From Halobacteriovorax sp. GB3 (GTDB lineage: Bacteria; Bdellovibrionota; Bacteriovoracia; Bacteriovoracales; Bacteriovoracaceae), in assembly GCF_028649655.1 (NCBI RefSeq), contig NZ_JAQSLN010000001.1, positions 434,001-498,000 on the forward strand: DNA of 64,000 nt, written 5' to 3'. The translations under genes were made by a program, and so were the position numbers. A model generated the notes under the pieces. That model had not been told where the DNA came from and did no database searches. It was given only the letters and a program-made list of their open reading frames with translations. This document shows, one piece after another, positions 24,667 to 33,319 of the stretch (position 1 is the first letter of the stretch; every line of letters begins with the position of its first letter).

Positions 24667-25493
24667 ATGTGCTCTAATTTTTCTTCAGGGACTTCAAAGT
24701 TGAAGACGCGGTTAGTGACAGGATCAGTCACTTTCAATTTATAAGCGACGAGTTTAATTTCCTCACTATCTTTTTTCCCTCGACCAAATTTACGATCACC
24801 AACAATAGGGTGACCTAGATCGGCAAAGTAAGATTTGAGTTGTTGGACTTTTCCTGTTGGAAGAGTTGCTTCAACTAATGTCGTCTTTTCTCTGGCTTCG
24901 ATAACACGAAAATAGGTTTCGGCCTTCTTTCCTTCTAAAACGGCATCGATAACTTTGTCTTTGTCACCTTCGACAAGATCCCCACGAACTTCAACTAAAT
25001 ACTTCTTTTCAATTTTTGTACTCGCCCAAATATCACTGAATTTACTTGCAAGTGTTTTATCGTAAGAAACGAGAATCAATCCGGCTGTCTCTCTTTCTAG
25101 ACGGTGAACGAGATAGACATCCTTTTTGCCTAATTGCTGAAGCTGTCTCTCGACTGCTCCTTCATCAGCAAACTTTGTTCCGTGAGATAGGATATTTACT
25201 GGCTTATACCAAACTCCCCAGTGTCTCGATTCATAGATCAATTCGATTGGAGTCGATTCGATTTTTTCTAGGTGAGGGTTATAGTAGAATTGGACCTTTG
25301 TTCCAACGAATAGTTCGAGACTTGCTCTTCTCGCTCTTTCAAATTTTTTACGGCCTTTTTTCTTATACCAGACGGCACCATTTTTAAGGTATCTTTTCAA
25401 GCTTTGCTTTGAAAGCTCAGTTTCTTTAGCGAGTAAATCGATAAGAGTGACTTTCTCTTGTATCGTAAAGTTGTAAATTTTAGTATTTCTCAT
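24663..25493 (-). CDS. RluA-family pseudouridine synthase-like protein with catalytic Asp replaced by Glu
   Basis: 276 residues. An S4-like N-terminus (VTLIDLLAKETELSKQSLKRYLKNGAVW) is followed by an RluA catalytic domain: VWYKPVNILSHG, VYLVHRLERETAGLIL, PTGKVQQLKSYFADLGHPIVGDRKFG. The universal HRLD motif reads HRLE (Glu133, codon 25097-25095), so the catalytic Asp is missing. The protein may be slow, inactive or repurposed for RNA binding. Its ATG overlaps the OXLD-motif gene's stop as ATGA, which fixes the start at 25493. Confidence 0.85.
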   Translation of the reverse strand: MRNTKIYNFTIQEKVTLIDLLAKETELSKQSLKRYLKNGAVWYKKKGRKKFERARRASLELFVGTKVQFYYNPHLEKIESTPIELIYESRHWGVWYKPVNILSHGTKFADEGAVERQLQQLGKKDVYLVHRLERETAGLILVSYDKTLASKFSDIWASTKIEKKYLVEVRGDLVEGDKDKVIDAVLEGKKAETYFRVIEAREKTTLVEATLPTGKVQQLKSYFADLGHPIVGDRKFGRGKKDSEEIKLVAYKLKVTDPVTNRVFNFEVPEEKLEHI

Positions 25494-25825
25494 TGAAGGT
25501 CCGATTGATTCAAACTGTCTAGCTGTGAAAGTGTCCAAGGGCAACCTGGACAACCTGACTGGCAACAACCTTCGTCGGCCCAGTCCGATGTTTCATTATT
25601 ATTTTCGATGTTTTTAAAAGAATAAAAATGGAGGTCATCTTCACTATCAAATTCTTCATAGAGATCAGGAGATTGAAGAGGATCACTCATGGTTTGAAGA
25701 GTGAGAGACAACATGTGAGAGTGGGCCTTGTTTTTATCAGAAAAAACGATGGCGAAGCTCTCATTTTTGGCCTTAACAAAGTAGCTATCAAGGTCGATGT
25801 TGTAATCTATATAATATTCTCTCAT
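25490..25825 (-). CDS. small protein with OXLD-type CC-x3-C-x2-CPW motif
   Basis: 111 residues. The first about 75 form a strand-rich acidic domain. The C-terminus carries EGCCQSGCPGCPW, which matches the Cys-rich signature of the oxidoreductase-like (OXLD1/PF09791) domain, usually CC-x-SGC-x-NC-x-W. Four Cys in this spacing could bind zinc or an Fe-S cluster. It is coupled by a 4-base overlap to the RluA-like gene, hinting at a link with RNA modification or translation, which is inference. Confidence 0.6.
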   Translation of the reverse strand: MREYYIDYNIDLDSYFVKAKNESFAIVFSDKNKAHSHMLSLTLQTMSDPLQSPDLYEEFDSEDDLHFYSFKNIENNNETSDWADEGCCQSGCPGCPWTLSQLDSLNQSDLQ

Positions 25826-25911
25826 AGGCCCTTTTGTAGCATGAATTAAAAAGGTGTGCTAGCTTTCTCTTGAACCCTGGAAGAGTTGACTCGGTAAAAA
25901 GGAAATAGAAA

Positions 25912-26388
25912 ATGTTGAACCAATACTTCTGGCAAATTCTTGTCGTTCTTTGTCTGTTAATTGTTGTTTTAGCGACTGTTGCTTATAGACTTTGGCGCGG
26001 CATGGAGAATGTGAAAAAAGCTGAACTTGATAAAAAACAAGAACTTGCTCTTAAAGATCGAGAAAGAGAGGAATTTGTAGAAGAGAGCCTGCGCATTATT
26101 GGAAAGGCCGTGCTCGAGAAGCAATGTGAGATTTCAGAGGGCTGTATTCGCATTCGTATGCTTTTAAATAGAACATCTAAGATTGATGTTACCAATCCTA
26201 ACTTTAATACTTTCTATGAGTTGTATGAAGAGATCAAGCACTTTAAAACTCACCAAGAGAGAAAAGAGCTATCAAAGCAAGCAAGGTTTAATGAAGATAA
26301 AAAGAGATTTGAAATTGAAGATCGTTATAGAGATTCAATGCTTGAAGCGACTCGTGAATTACTTAAGGCCTTAGAGTCTTTTAATTGA
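25912..26388 (+). CDS. DUF2489-like membrane-anchored protein
   Basis: 158 residues: one N-terminal membrane helix (about 7-28), a charged coiled-coil stretch, then SLRIIGKAVLEKQCEISEGCIRIRMLL and FNTFYELYEEIKHFKTHQER, which match DUF2489 proteins described mostly in Gammaproteobacteria. Function unknown; topology puts the domain in the cytoplasm. Its 3' end overlaps the convergent PEGA lipoprotein gene by 64 bp, the longest such overlap in the window. Confidence 0.66.
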   Translation: MLNQYFWQILVVLCLLIVVLATVAYRLWRGMENVKKAELDKKQELALKDREREEFVEESLRIIGKAVLEKQCEISEGCIRIRMLLNRTSKIDVTNPNFNTFYELYEEIKHFKTHQERKELSKQARFNEDKKRFEIEDRYRDSMLEATRELLKALESFN

Positions 26389-26822
26389 TTCTTCCCAATA
26401 ACTTTAATGCTCTTTTTTAGAGGAGTTTGAGCTGGCTCCATTTCAATGTAAATGGAGTCATCAGAGAACTTCTTGAGATTGCCCATCATGGCATCAGCAC
26501 CCCAAAAAACAACATTGATTAGATTGAGTGTGGCCATTGGATTGAATTCTTTTCGAAGAACATAGGTTGCATCTTCAAAACCATCTTTTTTGACCGTAAG
26601 TTTCGACTCATCAGGAAGATCGCGACTAATCGAGCGCTTAAGAGGTGTGTCTCCAATGTACTTGTCATTGAGATAGACTTTTGCCCCTTGTGCATTTGTC
26701 GATAATTGAATTTTGTCTTCACTACCGCCGATCATTGTCGCACAGCTTGTAAACAGTGAGCAAAAGCTCGCTGTGACAACAGTCTTTTTGACCTTCGATT
26801 TGATCTTCATTTTTAAAGCCAT
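26325..26822 (-). CDS. PEGA-domain lipoprotein
   Basis: 165 residues. A basic N-terminus and hydrophobic stretch lead to a lipobox-like LFTSC (Cys27), followed by a PEGA-type beta domain: LSTNAQGAKVYLNDKYIGDTPLKRSI. PEGA domains are extracellular beta-sandwiches often on surface proteins. A short hydrophobic patch near FWGADAMM may contact the membrane. The last 64 bp overlap the DUF2489 gene. Confidence 0.72.
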   Translation of the reverse strand: MALKMKIKSKVKKTVVTASFCSLFTSCATMIGGSEDKIQLSTNAQGAKVYLNDKYIGDTPLKRSISRDLPDESKLTVKKDGFEDATYVLRKEFNPMATLNLINVVFWGADAMMGNLKKFSDDSIYIEMEPAQTPLKKSIKVIGKNQLKDSKALSNSRVASSIESL

Positions 26823-26901
26823 AGAAAAATTGTAAGTTTTTTGTATGTTATCTGTAAATAGGTATAATAATCCTAATAGAATCTTAAAATTAGGTGATTC
26901 G

Positions 26902-27705
26902 GTGAGTTATTACATCCATAATCTAGATCCCATCGCTTTTCGCATTGGTTCATTGGCCTTTCCTTGGTACTGGCTAGTCTATTGCCTAGGCTACTTCTGG
27001 TTTCTCTTCTCTCTAGAGAAATTCATCGTGAACAAGAGCCTCAAGATGTCCTCTAAGAGCCTCTATAGCTTTGTTTTTGGCGGTTTTATCGCACTTCTCT
27101 TGGGAGGAAGACTGGGCTACGTTTTCTTTTATAATTGGCCATTCTATCAGGCCAATCCGCAAAAGATTGTGGCCTTATGGGAAGGAGGGATGAGCTTTCA
27201 TGGCGCGTTGGCCTTGAGCGCAATCTGGGTTCTTATTTACAGCAAAATAGTGAATATTCGCTTTTTTAATTTGTCTGACCACCTGTGTTTTTTGGCCCCT
27301 CCAGTGCTTGCCTTTGGGAGACTCGCTAATTTTATCAATGGAGAACTCGCTGGAAGAGTAAGCGATGTGCCCTGGGCGGTGATTTTTCCCCGAATTTATG
27401 GAAATACTCCCAGACACCCCTCCCAACTTTATGAGGCCTTTATCGAGGGGATTCTTCTTTTTGGAGTGATGCTTATTTTGAAAGGGAAGCTTAAAGTCGA
27501 GCGCTTTATGAGTTCACTCTTTTTAATTGGCTATGGACTTGGACGCTTTGTCGTTGAATACTTTAGAGAGCCTGATCAGCAACTTGGCTTCATAATAAAA
27601 GAGCTGACCCTAGGCCAGCTCTTTTGCTTAATGATGATTTTAATTGGTGTTATTATTTTTATTTCTGGTCGAAGAAAATATCCACAGCATAACTTGGAAG
27701 TTTAG
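26902..27705 (+). CDS. lgt: prolipoprotein diacylglyceryl transferase Lgt
   Basis: Inner-membrane enzyme that adds diacylglycerol to lipobox cysteines, the first step in lipoprotein maturation. Diagnostic text: GGRLGYVFFYN, GMSFHGAL (catalytic-region His), GRLANFINGELAGRV (Lgt signature with Arg/Asn/Glu) and GRFVVEYFREPDQQLG. With GTG 26902 (AGGTGA just upstream) it has 267 residues and seven helices; ATG 26845 has no RBS. It serves the many lipoproteins nearby. Overlaps the 599-aa lipoprotein gene by 47 bp. Confidence 0.92.
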   Translation: MSYYIHNLDPIAFRIGSLAFPWYWLVYCLGYFWFLFSLEKFIVNKSLKMSSKSLYSFVFGGFIALLLGGRLGYVFFYNWPFYQANPQKIVALWEGGMSFHGALALSAIWVLIYSKIVNIRFFNLSDHLCFLAPPVLAFGRLANFINGELAGRVSDVPWAVIFPRIYGNTPRHPSQLYEAFIEGILLFGVMLILKGKLKVERFMSSLFLIGYGLGRFVVEYFREPDQQLGFIIKELTLGQLFCLMMILIGVIIFISGRRKYPQHNLEV

Positions 27706-29458
27706 AGATATCTTCAATGATTTTTCTTTCATACATGATCTGTTGAACTTTTTCATCGTATTCTTTTCTTAGCTCTTCTGGCAGATCAGGGTTTTGATAG
27801 TCAAAGTCATCTTTCAAGAGTTCAAACTCACGTTTATCATCGAGTTTAGAAGCTACAGGAGTGTAGACTTTCTCATAAATACAAAGTGGTAAGTACTTAG
27901 GATTGATGATGATACACTCTTTGATTCCATCGATATCCACAGGCTTTCCAGAAACGCTTTGCTTATAAAGTTTAAGAATTTCCTTCTGTCTATCTCTAAT
28001 ATAAGTCGAGTAAGCTCTAAACTTTTCCATCTGTTGAAAGTCACTGATATAGGCATCAAGAATGGCCTTAGGCAGAGGAACTTGTCTAATTTGTTCCATA
28101 TCCCAAGGGTTGAAGCTTGGATTCTTAATGGCAAAGTTCACGAGATCTGGGAACTCTTCTTGATAATTTACCCAAAGACATTTCGTGTAAGCATCATCTG
28201 TTTTCTCTGTCGTACAAAGAATCTTATCTCCATACCACCAGCGAAGAGCATCTTGATAGTATTCACCAAGTTTCTCATCGAGATCAAACCAATAGATTGT
28301 CCCACCGAGTGGAATACCACCAGAGATCATAATATAGGCCATTCTCGCTTGGGCCGCATAACCTTGTGAGAGAATCTTTCCACGTGAGAGATCTTTGCTT
28401 TCTAAGTACTCTTTAATGAGCTCAGACTTCTCAGTGAAGTTCTTATAAACCTTATTATTTTTAACCGATCGCTTTAACTCTTCTTTTGCTTTTGAATAAG
28501 AGATATTTCTTCGTGCGTAAGAAGAAGGTTGAATCGACTCATCTTTTAAAATCTTTGTAATCTTTTGGTAGAGTGCTTGAATTTCTGCTTTTTGCTCCGC
28601 TGTCGTGTGAGTAAACTCGGCGCGCTTTCCAATGTTAAGGTAGGCAAATTCAAGTTCTCTATGGAGGATAACAAGCTTGTCTTTTAGCTTTGCTTGATGG
28701 GAAATTCTATTTTTAATGACTCCATCAGTGAGAAAATTAAAGTTGATGCGATCGAACTCATTTTGTTTTTTTGGAGCAAAGATTCCACCATCAAAATACT
28801 TCAAATCGTGCTCAAGGTGTTCAATTAAGTTTTTAAGATTTTCATCTTCTTTTCTAAAAGTAAAAACTGTAGGTTCCCACTTTCCATTCTTTTTAAATTG
28901 AAGCTCAACACGATCAAAATCTTTTGCTTTTTTCTTATAGAGCTTTAAAAGTTCTAAGTTGTATTTAATTGAAACTCTCGTTTCTAGAAGTTCTTTTACT
29001 TGATCGTTGTAGGCTTGATAATCACTTAACCACTTTCCAATCTTAATATTCAGTTCTTCAAGTTTTTGTTGTGCTTTAGGGTCTCCTGCGAGCGCCTTTA
29101 CATAAACAATGACACTTGAAAGAGTTTCTTCCTCGTCAAAAATATAATAAGTAGGAAATTCATTGTCGTTTACAAAGCGAAAAAAACGATAAGTCTTATC
29201 GTAGATTACTTTTCTGATACTTTCTTTTGGTTTGTTAACGATTAAACTATCAGTGCTTCGGTGAACGAGCTCTTTATCTTCAGCAGCTTTTCTCAGCTTA
29301 TCGCTGTAGCCATCTTCCATAAACATGTGCATCTCTCTAAAACATTTGAGAGTGACTTTTGGTTTTGTTTGACTTGCCGGACTTCTCGTTGCTTGAAAGT
29401 TTGAGCAAGAGCTAAGAATAAAAGGCGCCGTTAGAATGAGTGATTTTAGTATTTTCAT
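27659..29458 (-). CDS. large lipoprotein of unknown function
   Basis: 599 residues with a type II signal peptide (KSLILTAPFILSSC, lipid Cys17). The mature protein is highly charged and mostly helical, with a coiled-coil-prone section about 150-330 and Tyr/Trp-rich patches (YWFDLDEKLGEYYQDALRWWYG) near 410. No family recognised. It lies 32 bp downstream of the secreted metalloprotease gene on the same strand, so they may be cotranscribed. A membrane-anchored surface or periplasmic role is likely. Confidence 0.65.
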   Translation of the reverse strand: MKILKSLILTAPFILSSCSNFQATRSPASQTKPKVTLKCFREMHMFMEDGYSDKLRKAAEDKELVHRSTDSLIVNKPKESIRKVIYDKTYRFFRFVNDNEFPTYYIFDEEETLSSVIVYVKALAGDPKAQQKLEELNIKIGKWLSDYQAYNDQVKELLETRVSIKYNLELLKLYKKKAKDFDRVELQFKKNGKWEPTVFTFRKEDENLKNLIEHLEHDLKYFDGGIFAPKKQNEFDRINFNFLTDGVIKNRISHQAKLKDKLVILHRELEFAYLNIGKRAEFTHTTAEQKAEIQALYQKITKILKDESIQPSSYARRNISYSKAKEELKRSVKNNKVYKNFTEKSELIKEYLESKDLSRGKILSQGYAAQARMAYIMISGGIPLGGTIYWFDLDEKLGEYYQDALRWWYGDKILCTTEKTDDAYTKCLWVNYQEEFPDLVNFAIKNPSFNPWDMEQIRQVPLPKAILDAYISDFQQMEKFRAYSTYIRDRQKEILKLYKQSVSGKPVDIDGIKECIIINPKYLPLCIYEKVYTPVASKLDDKREFELLKDDFDYQNPDLPEELRKEYDEKVQQIMYERKIIEDISKLPSYAVDIFFDQK

Positions 29459-29490
29459 AGAACTCTTATCGGTTATAGAGGTTAAATTAT

Positions 29491-30333
29491 TTAGAAAGAA
29501 TTAAACCAACAATTCGGTCTAAAGCCCTGATTTTTCTCACAGATCCAATCTTTACTTAAGGGGTCTTTGTCACAGAGGGCCCCCGAGAGAATGGTATCGA
29601 TGCGACATTGAATATCTGGATAGGAATTGATGATCGTTCTCTCGACATGTTGATGAGAGGGATTTGTTAGACTCGCGAGTCCATCATCTGGAAAAATATA
29701 GTAGAGCACATGAGCAAAACTAAGGGCCGCCTCGGCCACATGTTCACAAACACGTTTCATTTTATCCGTTTGATGAAAGCGATGACAGAGATCGAGAATC
29801 AAAGGAGGAAGAGCTCCAGGAAGATCTTTATCGAGATCTTTTTGAAGATAATATCTTTTTAAGCATTGAGCTGCTGCAAAGTAGTCGGCCTGCCCTTCGC
29901 TAGAAGCCCATCTCATTGTGTCGAGCTCTGTTCTTGGCATTCCTGCGAGGATGTGACCAATTTCATGACAAGCAGTAAAGGCCCAGCCTTTCTCTGTCAT
30001 TCCTGGAATTCTCGCCATTCCACCCCAGAAGTTGATGCTAAAAGATTCGTGTTGGAGGTCTTGGCCATCTTCTTGAACTGCCCAAGCACTGAAGTAGGGA
30101 ACATCCCAAAAGAGATTGAGTTTGGTTGGTCGGTTTTGATTTTTAAATTCTTCCTCGTAGAGGTTGTAAACTTCTGTGGCGACTTGTTCAAAAGTTTCTC
30201 TACCAAGGTGGGATTGGATTTGTGCATTTTGGTCGATCATGTATCGGCTTGGATCGGACTTCTCCTCAACACAGAAGGGACAAGCTAGTGCTAGACCGTG
30301 AAAGAGAGAAATTATCAAGACAATCCATTTCAT
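29491..30333 (-). CDS. secreted HEIGH zinc metalloprotease-like protein
   Basis: 280 residues with a Sec signal peptide (IVLIISLFHGLALA, then CPFC). The zinc motif HEIGH occupies 123-127, and SSEGQADYFA follows, with Glu146 nineteen residues later as expected for the third ligand of a gluzincin. Many Cys residues (including CHRFH, RVCEH, CRID, CDK, ICEK, NCW) suggest several disulfides, typical of exported enzymes. Family not assigned beyond gluzincin-like. Runs ahead of the large lipoprotein gene. Confidence 0.7.
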   Translation of the reverse strand: MKWIVLIISLFHGLALACPFCVEEKSDPSRYMIDQNAQIQSHLGRETFEQVATEVYNLYEEEFKNQNRPTKLNLFWDVPYFSAWAVQEDGQDLQHESFSINFWGGMARIPGMTEKGWAFTACHEIGHILAGMPRTELDTMRWASSEGQADYFAAAQCLKRYYLQKDLDKDLPGALPPLILDLCHRFHQTDKMKRVCEHVAEAALSFAHVLYYIFPDDGLASLTNPSHQHVERTIINSYPDIQCRIDTILSGALCDKDPLSKDWICEKNQGFRPNCWFNSF

Positions 30334-30453
30334 AAATAATACCGAAATTCCCTGAAATCATTGATACTTTGTATATTTTGGAGTCTAATATGAAGAGTCT
30401 TAAATAGGCAGAGAAGTTATAAAATTTATAGATTAAAAAAAGGGAGAACAATC

Positions 30454-30954
30454 GTGGCAAAAGTTTCGATTCTTTGTGCAACTAGTGGAAATAACTTAAA
30501 ACTAAGCCATTCGCTTGAAGAGGTTTTAAAAGAACTTGGAGCTGAAGTAGAGCTCATTAACCTCGAGGCACTAGACCTGCCACTTTATTCACCGAAAGAA
30601 GAAGGAAATGGTATTCCTGAAAAAGCAACTCACGTAGCTGATACTCTTGCAGCAAGCCAAGGGATTGTTATGGTTGCCCCTGAATATAACGGAAGTCTTC
30701 CTCCTGTTATGAATAATGCTGTTGCATGGATTTCAAGAACTGGAGAGGATTGGAGAGCTGCTTTCAATGGTAAATTCTCTGTTGTTGCGACACACTCTGG
30801 TGGTGGCGGATCAAAAGTATGTAATGCGATGAGACAGCAATTAGAGCACGTTGGTTCAGTTGTTCTTCCAAGAACGATTGTGACAAATTATCAAAAAGAG
30901 TTGAATCCAAAGTCGGCAAAAGCGATTATGACTCAACTTCTTAAGTACTGTTAA
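30454..30954 (+). CDS. NADPH-dependent FMN reductase (flavodoxin-like)
   Basis: 166-residue flavodoxin-fold oxidoreductase. It has the phosphate-binding loop ATSGNNLKLS near the N-terminus, MVAPEYNGSLPPVMNNAVAWISR (the PEYNxSxPxxLKNAxDW family signature) and THSGGGGSK. Such enzymes reduce FMN, quinones, azo dyes or chromate with NAD(P)H. GTG start at 30454 with GGGAG upstream. Followed 21 bp later by the PerM-type gene. Confidence 0.88.
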   Translation: MAKVSILCATSGNNLKLSHSLEEVLKELGAEVELINLEALDLPLYSPKEEGNGIPEKATHVADTLAASQGIVMVAPEYNGSLPPVMNNAVAWISRTGEDWRAAFNGKFSVVATHSGGGGSKVCNAMRQQLEHVGSVVLPRTIVTNYQKELNPKSAKAIMTQLLKYC

Positions 30955-30975
30955 AAAATTAAAATAGGGAAGATC

Positions 30976-31980
30976 ATGGAAGGAACTTTTCAAAAGATAA
31001 ATAATGTTTGCTTGGTTATTTTAACTCTAATCGCTCTTACCGGAGCGCTTGTTTATACGAAAGCAATCTTAATTCCTTTTGTGATCTCTCTTTTTCTCTA
31101 CGCTATTTCAAGTCCCTCTATCTTGTGGCTTGAAAAGAAGTTTCACTTTCCAAGAATGGTCTGTGCTTTGATTACCATTATTCTCTTTCTCTGCGTGATG
31201 AGTATTGTGGTTCTCTTTGTCGTTTATTCTTTAAAGAACTTTATTGCCGGAGCTGATCTTTATACGCAGAAACTTGCGACTTTCTTTGAAGATGTCACGG
31301 TACTTTTGAAAACATATGGAATCCATATTGACTCTAGTAATATTCGTGAAGAGATCTTGAGCCTGCCAATCTTTACTTATTTAAAAAGATTTACTGGCTC
31401 TATTGTTTCCTTAGTTGGCAATAGTACTCTTATTTTGATTATCACTTCTTTTCTCATTGTAGGGGAAGGGGCAACAAAAGGAGAGAATGCTCTTTTTAAA
31501 GAAATTCACTATAAGATTTCTCGCTATGTAATGACAAAGTTTACAACGTCATTCATTACAGCTCTTCTTGTTGGGATACTCTTAGGATTATTCAAAGTCG
31601 ACTTGGCCTTTATGTTTGCGATTTTAACGTTTCTCTTTAATTTTATTCCAAACGTTGGTTCCATCATCGCCACGGCCCTTCCACTGCCAGTGATTCTTTT
31701 ACAATTTGGTTTTGGTTTGCCTTTCATTGCGATCTCTCTGGGATCACTTGTTATTCAATTTACAATTGGTAATGTCATTGAACCAAAGGTTATGGGAGAG
31801 TCAATGGATCTGCATCCTGTTGCAGTTCTTCTTTTTCTTATGTTTTGGGGTCTCGTTTGGGGGCTGCCTGGAATGTTTATGGCCGTTCCAATTACAGCGA
31901 TTTTAAAAATTGTTCTATCGAGAATTGAAACGACAAGACCGCTTTCGGAATTACTTGCTGGACGAATTTCAAACTTTTAA
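30976..31980 (+). CDS. AI-2E/PerM-family membrane transporter
   Basis: 334-residue polytopic protein of the AI-2 exporter-like (UPF0118/PerM/TqsA) family. Seven to eight helices, a central extracytoplasmic-type segment (about 85-140), and the family block FNFIPNVGSIIATALPLPVILL followed by GNVIEPKVMGESMDLHPVAVLL. Some members export AI-2, others act as Na+/H+ antiporters, so the substrate is open. The stop is 1 bp from the convergent rlmG stop. Confidence 0.88.
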   Translation: MEGTFQKINNVCLVILTLIALTGALVYTKAILIPFVISLFLYAISSPSILWLEKKFHFPRMVCALITIILFLCVMSIVVLFVVYSLKNFIAGADLYTQKLATFFEDVTVLLKTYGIHIDSSNIREEILSLPIFTYLKRFTGSIVSLVGNSTLILIITSFLIVGEGATKGENALFKEIHYKISRYVMTKFTTSFITALLVGILLGLFKVDLAFMFAILTFLFNFIPNVGSIIATALPLPVILLQFGFGLPFIAISLGSLVIQFTIGNVIEPKVMGESMDLHPVAVLLFLMFWGLVWGLPGMFMAVPITAILKIVLSRIETTRPLSELLAGRISNF

Positions 31981-31981
31981 T

Positions 31982-33094
31982 TTACTTCCTGCACTCAAGA
32001 ATTGTAAATTTCTGATTGCTTGCTAGAAGTTCAACGTTCTTAAAAATTCTTTTAAGTTTGGCGTGATAGCCTAAGTGTCTATTTCCAATGACAAGAAGCC
32101 TCCCTTCTTTTTTAAGAGCTTTCTTTGCATCTTGAAACATATTCCAAGCAATGAAATCACCGATAGTATTATTTTGGTGAAAAGGAGGGTTGCATAGAAC
32201 GAGATCAAAGATTTCTTCTTTTCCATCTTCAAAGCAATTGGTCCAATGAAAGTGTGCTTCATCTTCAAAGAAGAGCTTATAATTTTCTCTCGCACTTTTA
32301 ACGGCCATAAAGGATTCATCAGAGAAAGTGATTTGAGATGCTGGATTGAGCATTTTTGCTTTTAGTCCAACGATACCATTGCCACAACCAATATCGAGTA
32401 TTGTTGAGTAGTCTCCCTTAGGAATGTGCTCAAGAAAAAACCTTGTACCAACATCTAATTTCTCTCGGCTAAAAACATTTGAGTGATTAATGAGTGCCAG
32501 ATCAAAATTAGGCATCTTCACTTCTAAAGGGTATGGGTTTTCTACAAGAGAAGGTTGTTCGGCCTTTGAAAAAAGAAGTCTTGCTTTCTTTTTTGCTAAG
32601 CTCGTTGTCACTGTTCCAACATATTTCTCTAAGAGTTTAAAACTAACTTTTGGTAAGTGTTTAATCATCACACCGATAATTACTTGGCAGTCTTTTGTCA
32701 TATTCTTTTGTAGTGAGATGAGAATATCTTCAAAGAAAGACATACTTTTTGGGAGCTTGATTATGATGAGATCATAAACTCCTTCAATCGTATTTAGGTC
32801 ATTGATTAAATGAGGTGCTTGAAGTTTATTGTCCCTAGCATTTTCTATAATGCCTTTTGAACAGACAAACGAGTCTTGGTAGATGTGGGGATTAGATGAA
32901 TTTAGATTTAAGCTAAGAGCACCCCATTGATCATTTACGATCAAAACTTTTTCACTCCCAGACAGATTTCTCGAAGAGATCTCTTCTAAGATAAGTTCAT
33001 CAGCTGCATCCCAGGCCCTGAGTTTCTCATCTTTGATGCGTGGATATCTCTTGAGTGTTAAATCGAAAAAAGGGGAGTTTAAAGTCTCTTCCAT
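31982..33094 (-). CDS. rlmG: 23S rRNA (guanine-1835-N2)-methyltransferase RlmG
   Basis: 370 residues, near E. coli RlmG length (378). The degenerate N-terminal methyltransferase-like domain contains LRAWDAADELIL, VNDQWGALSLNL and VGTVTTSLAKKKARLL. The catalytic C-terminal domain has NHSNVFSREKLDVGTRFFLEH, SAM motif DIGCGNGIVGL, FSDESFMAV and the substrate motif NPPFHQ. The combination distinguishes RlmG from RsmC. Transcribed after a small zinc-ribbon gene with a 1-base overlap. Confidence 0.92.
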   Translation of the reverse strand: MEETLNSPFFDLTLKRYPRIKDEKLRAWDAADELILEEISSRNLSGSEKVLIVNDQWGALSLNLNSSNPHIYQDSFVCSKGIIENARDNKLQAPHLINDLNTIEGVYDLIIIKLPKSMSFFEDILISLQKNMTKDCQVIIGVMIKHLPKVSFKLLEKYVGTVTTSLAKKKARLLFSKAEQPSLVENPYPLEVKMPNFDLALINHSNVFSREKLDVGTRFFLEHIPKGDYSTILDIGCGNGIVGLKAKMLNPASQITFSDESFMAVKSARENYKLFFEDEAHFHWTNCFEDGKEEIFDLVLCNPPFHQNNTIGDFIAWNMFQDAKKALKKEGRLLVIGNRHLGYHAKLKRIFKNVELLASNQKFTILECRK

Positions 33095-33294
33095 TACTTC
33101 TTCTTATTTATCGCTTGCTCGTACTTTGCAATTTCTTCTGGACTTAGAGTCGTTGGTTCAATCTTCTTAAAACTCTTGATGGCATCTTTTCTCTCTTGGC
33201 AAGTGTGGACCGTTCCATCACCTTCAACAGGAACATTTTTTCTTCCCTCTTTCATCCAAGTAATTTCTTTATTGCAGTAGCGACATTTAGACAT
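33094..33294 (-). CDS. small zinc-ribbon-like protein
   Basis: 66 residues. An N-terminal CRYC and a later HTC (T-V-H-T-C) could bind one zinc, in the style of a small ribbon: KCRYCNKEITWMKEGRKNVPVEGDGTVH. The C-terminal helix is basic and acidic. Function unknown. Its stop overlaps the rlmG start by one base, so it is probably cotranslated with rlmG. RBS GGAGAAAA sits at the start. Confidence 0.6.
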   Translation of the reverse strand: MSKCRYCNKEITWMKEGRKNVPVEGDGTVHTCQERKDAIKSFKKIEPTTLSPEEIAKYEQAINKKK

Positions 33295-33319
33295 TGTTTT
33301 CTCCTTTCCAAAAGCTTCA

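Noticed and set aside
27959-28369. 136-residue frame opposite the 599-aa lipoprotein
   Set aside because: Antisense shadow; no RBS, and the minus-strand gene has a proper signal peptide and RBS context.
29866-30288. 140-residue frame opposite the metalloprotease
   Set aside because: The minus strand encodes the HEIGH and EGQAD motifs with a signal peptide; the plus frame shows none.
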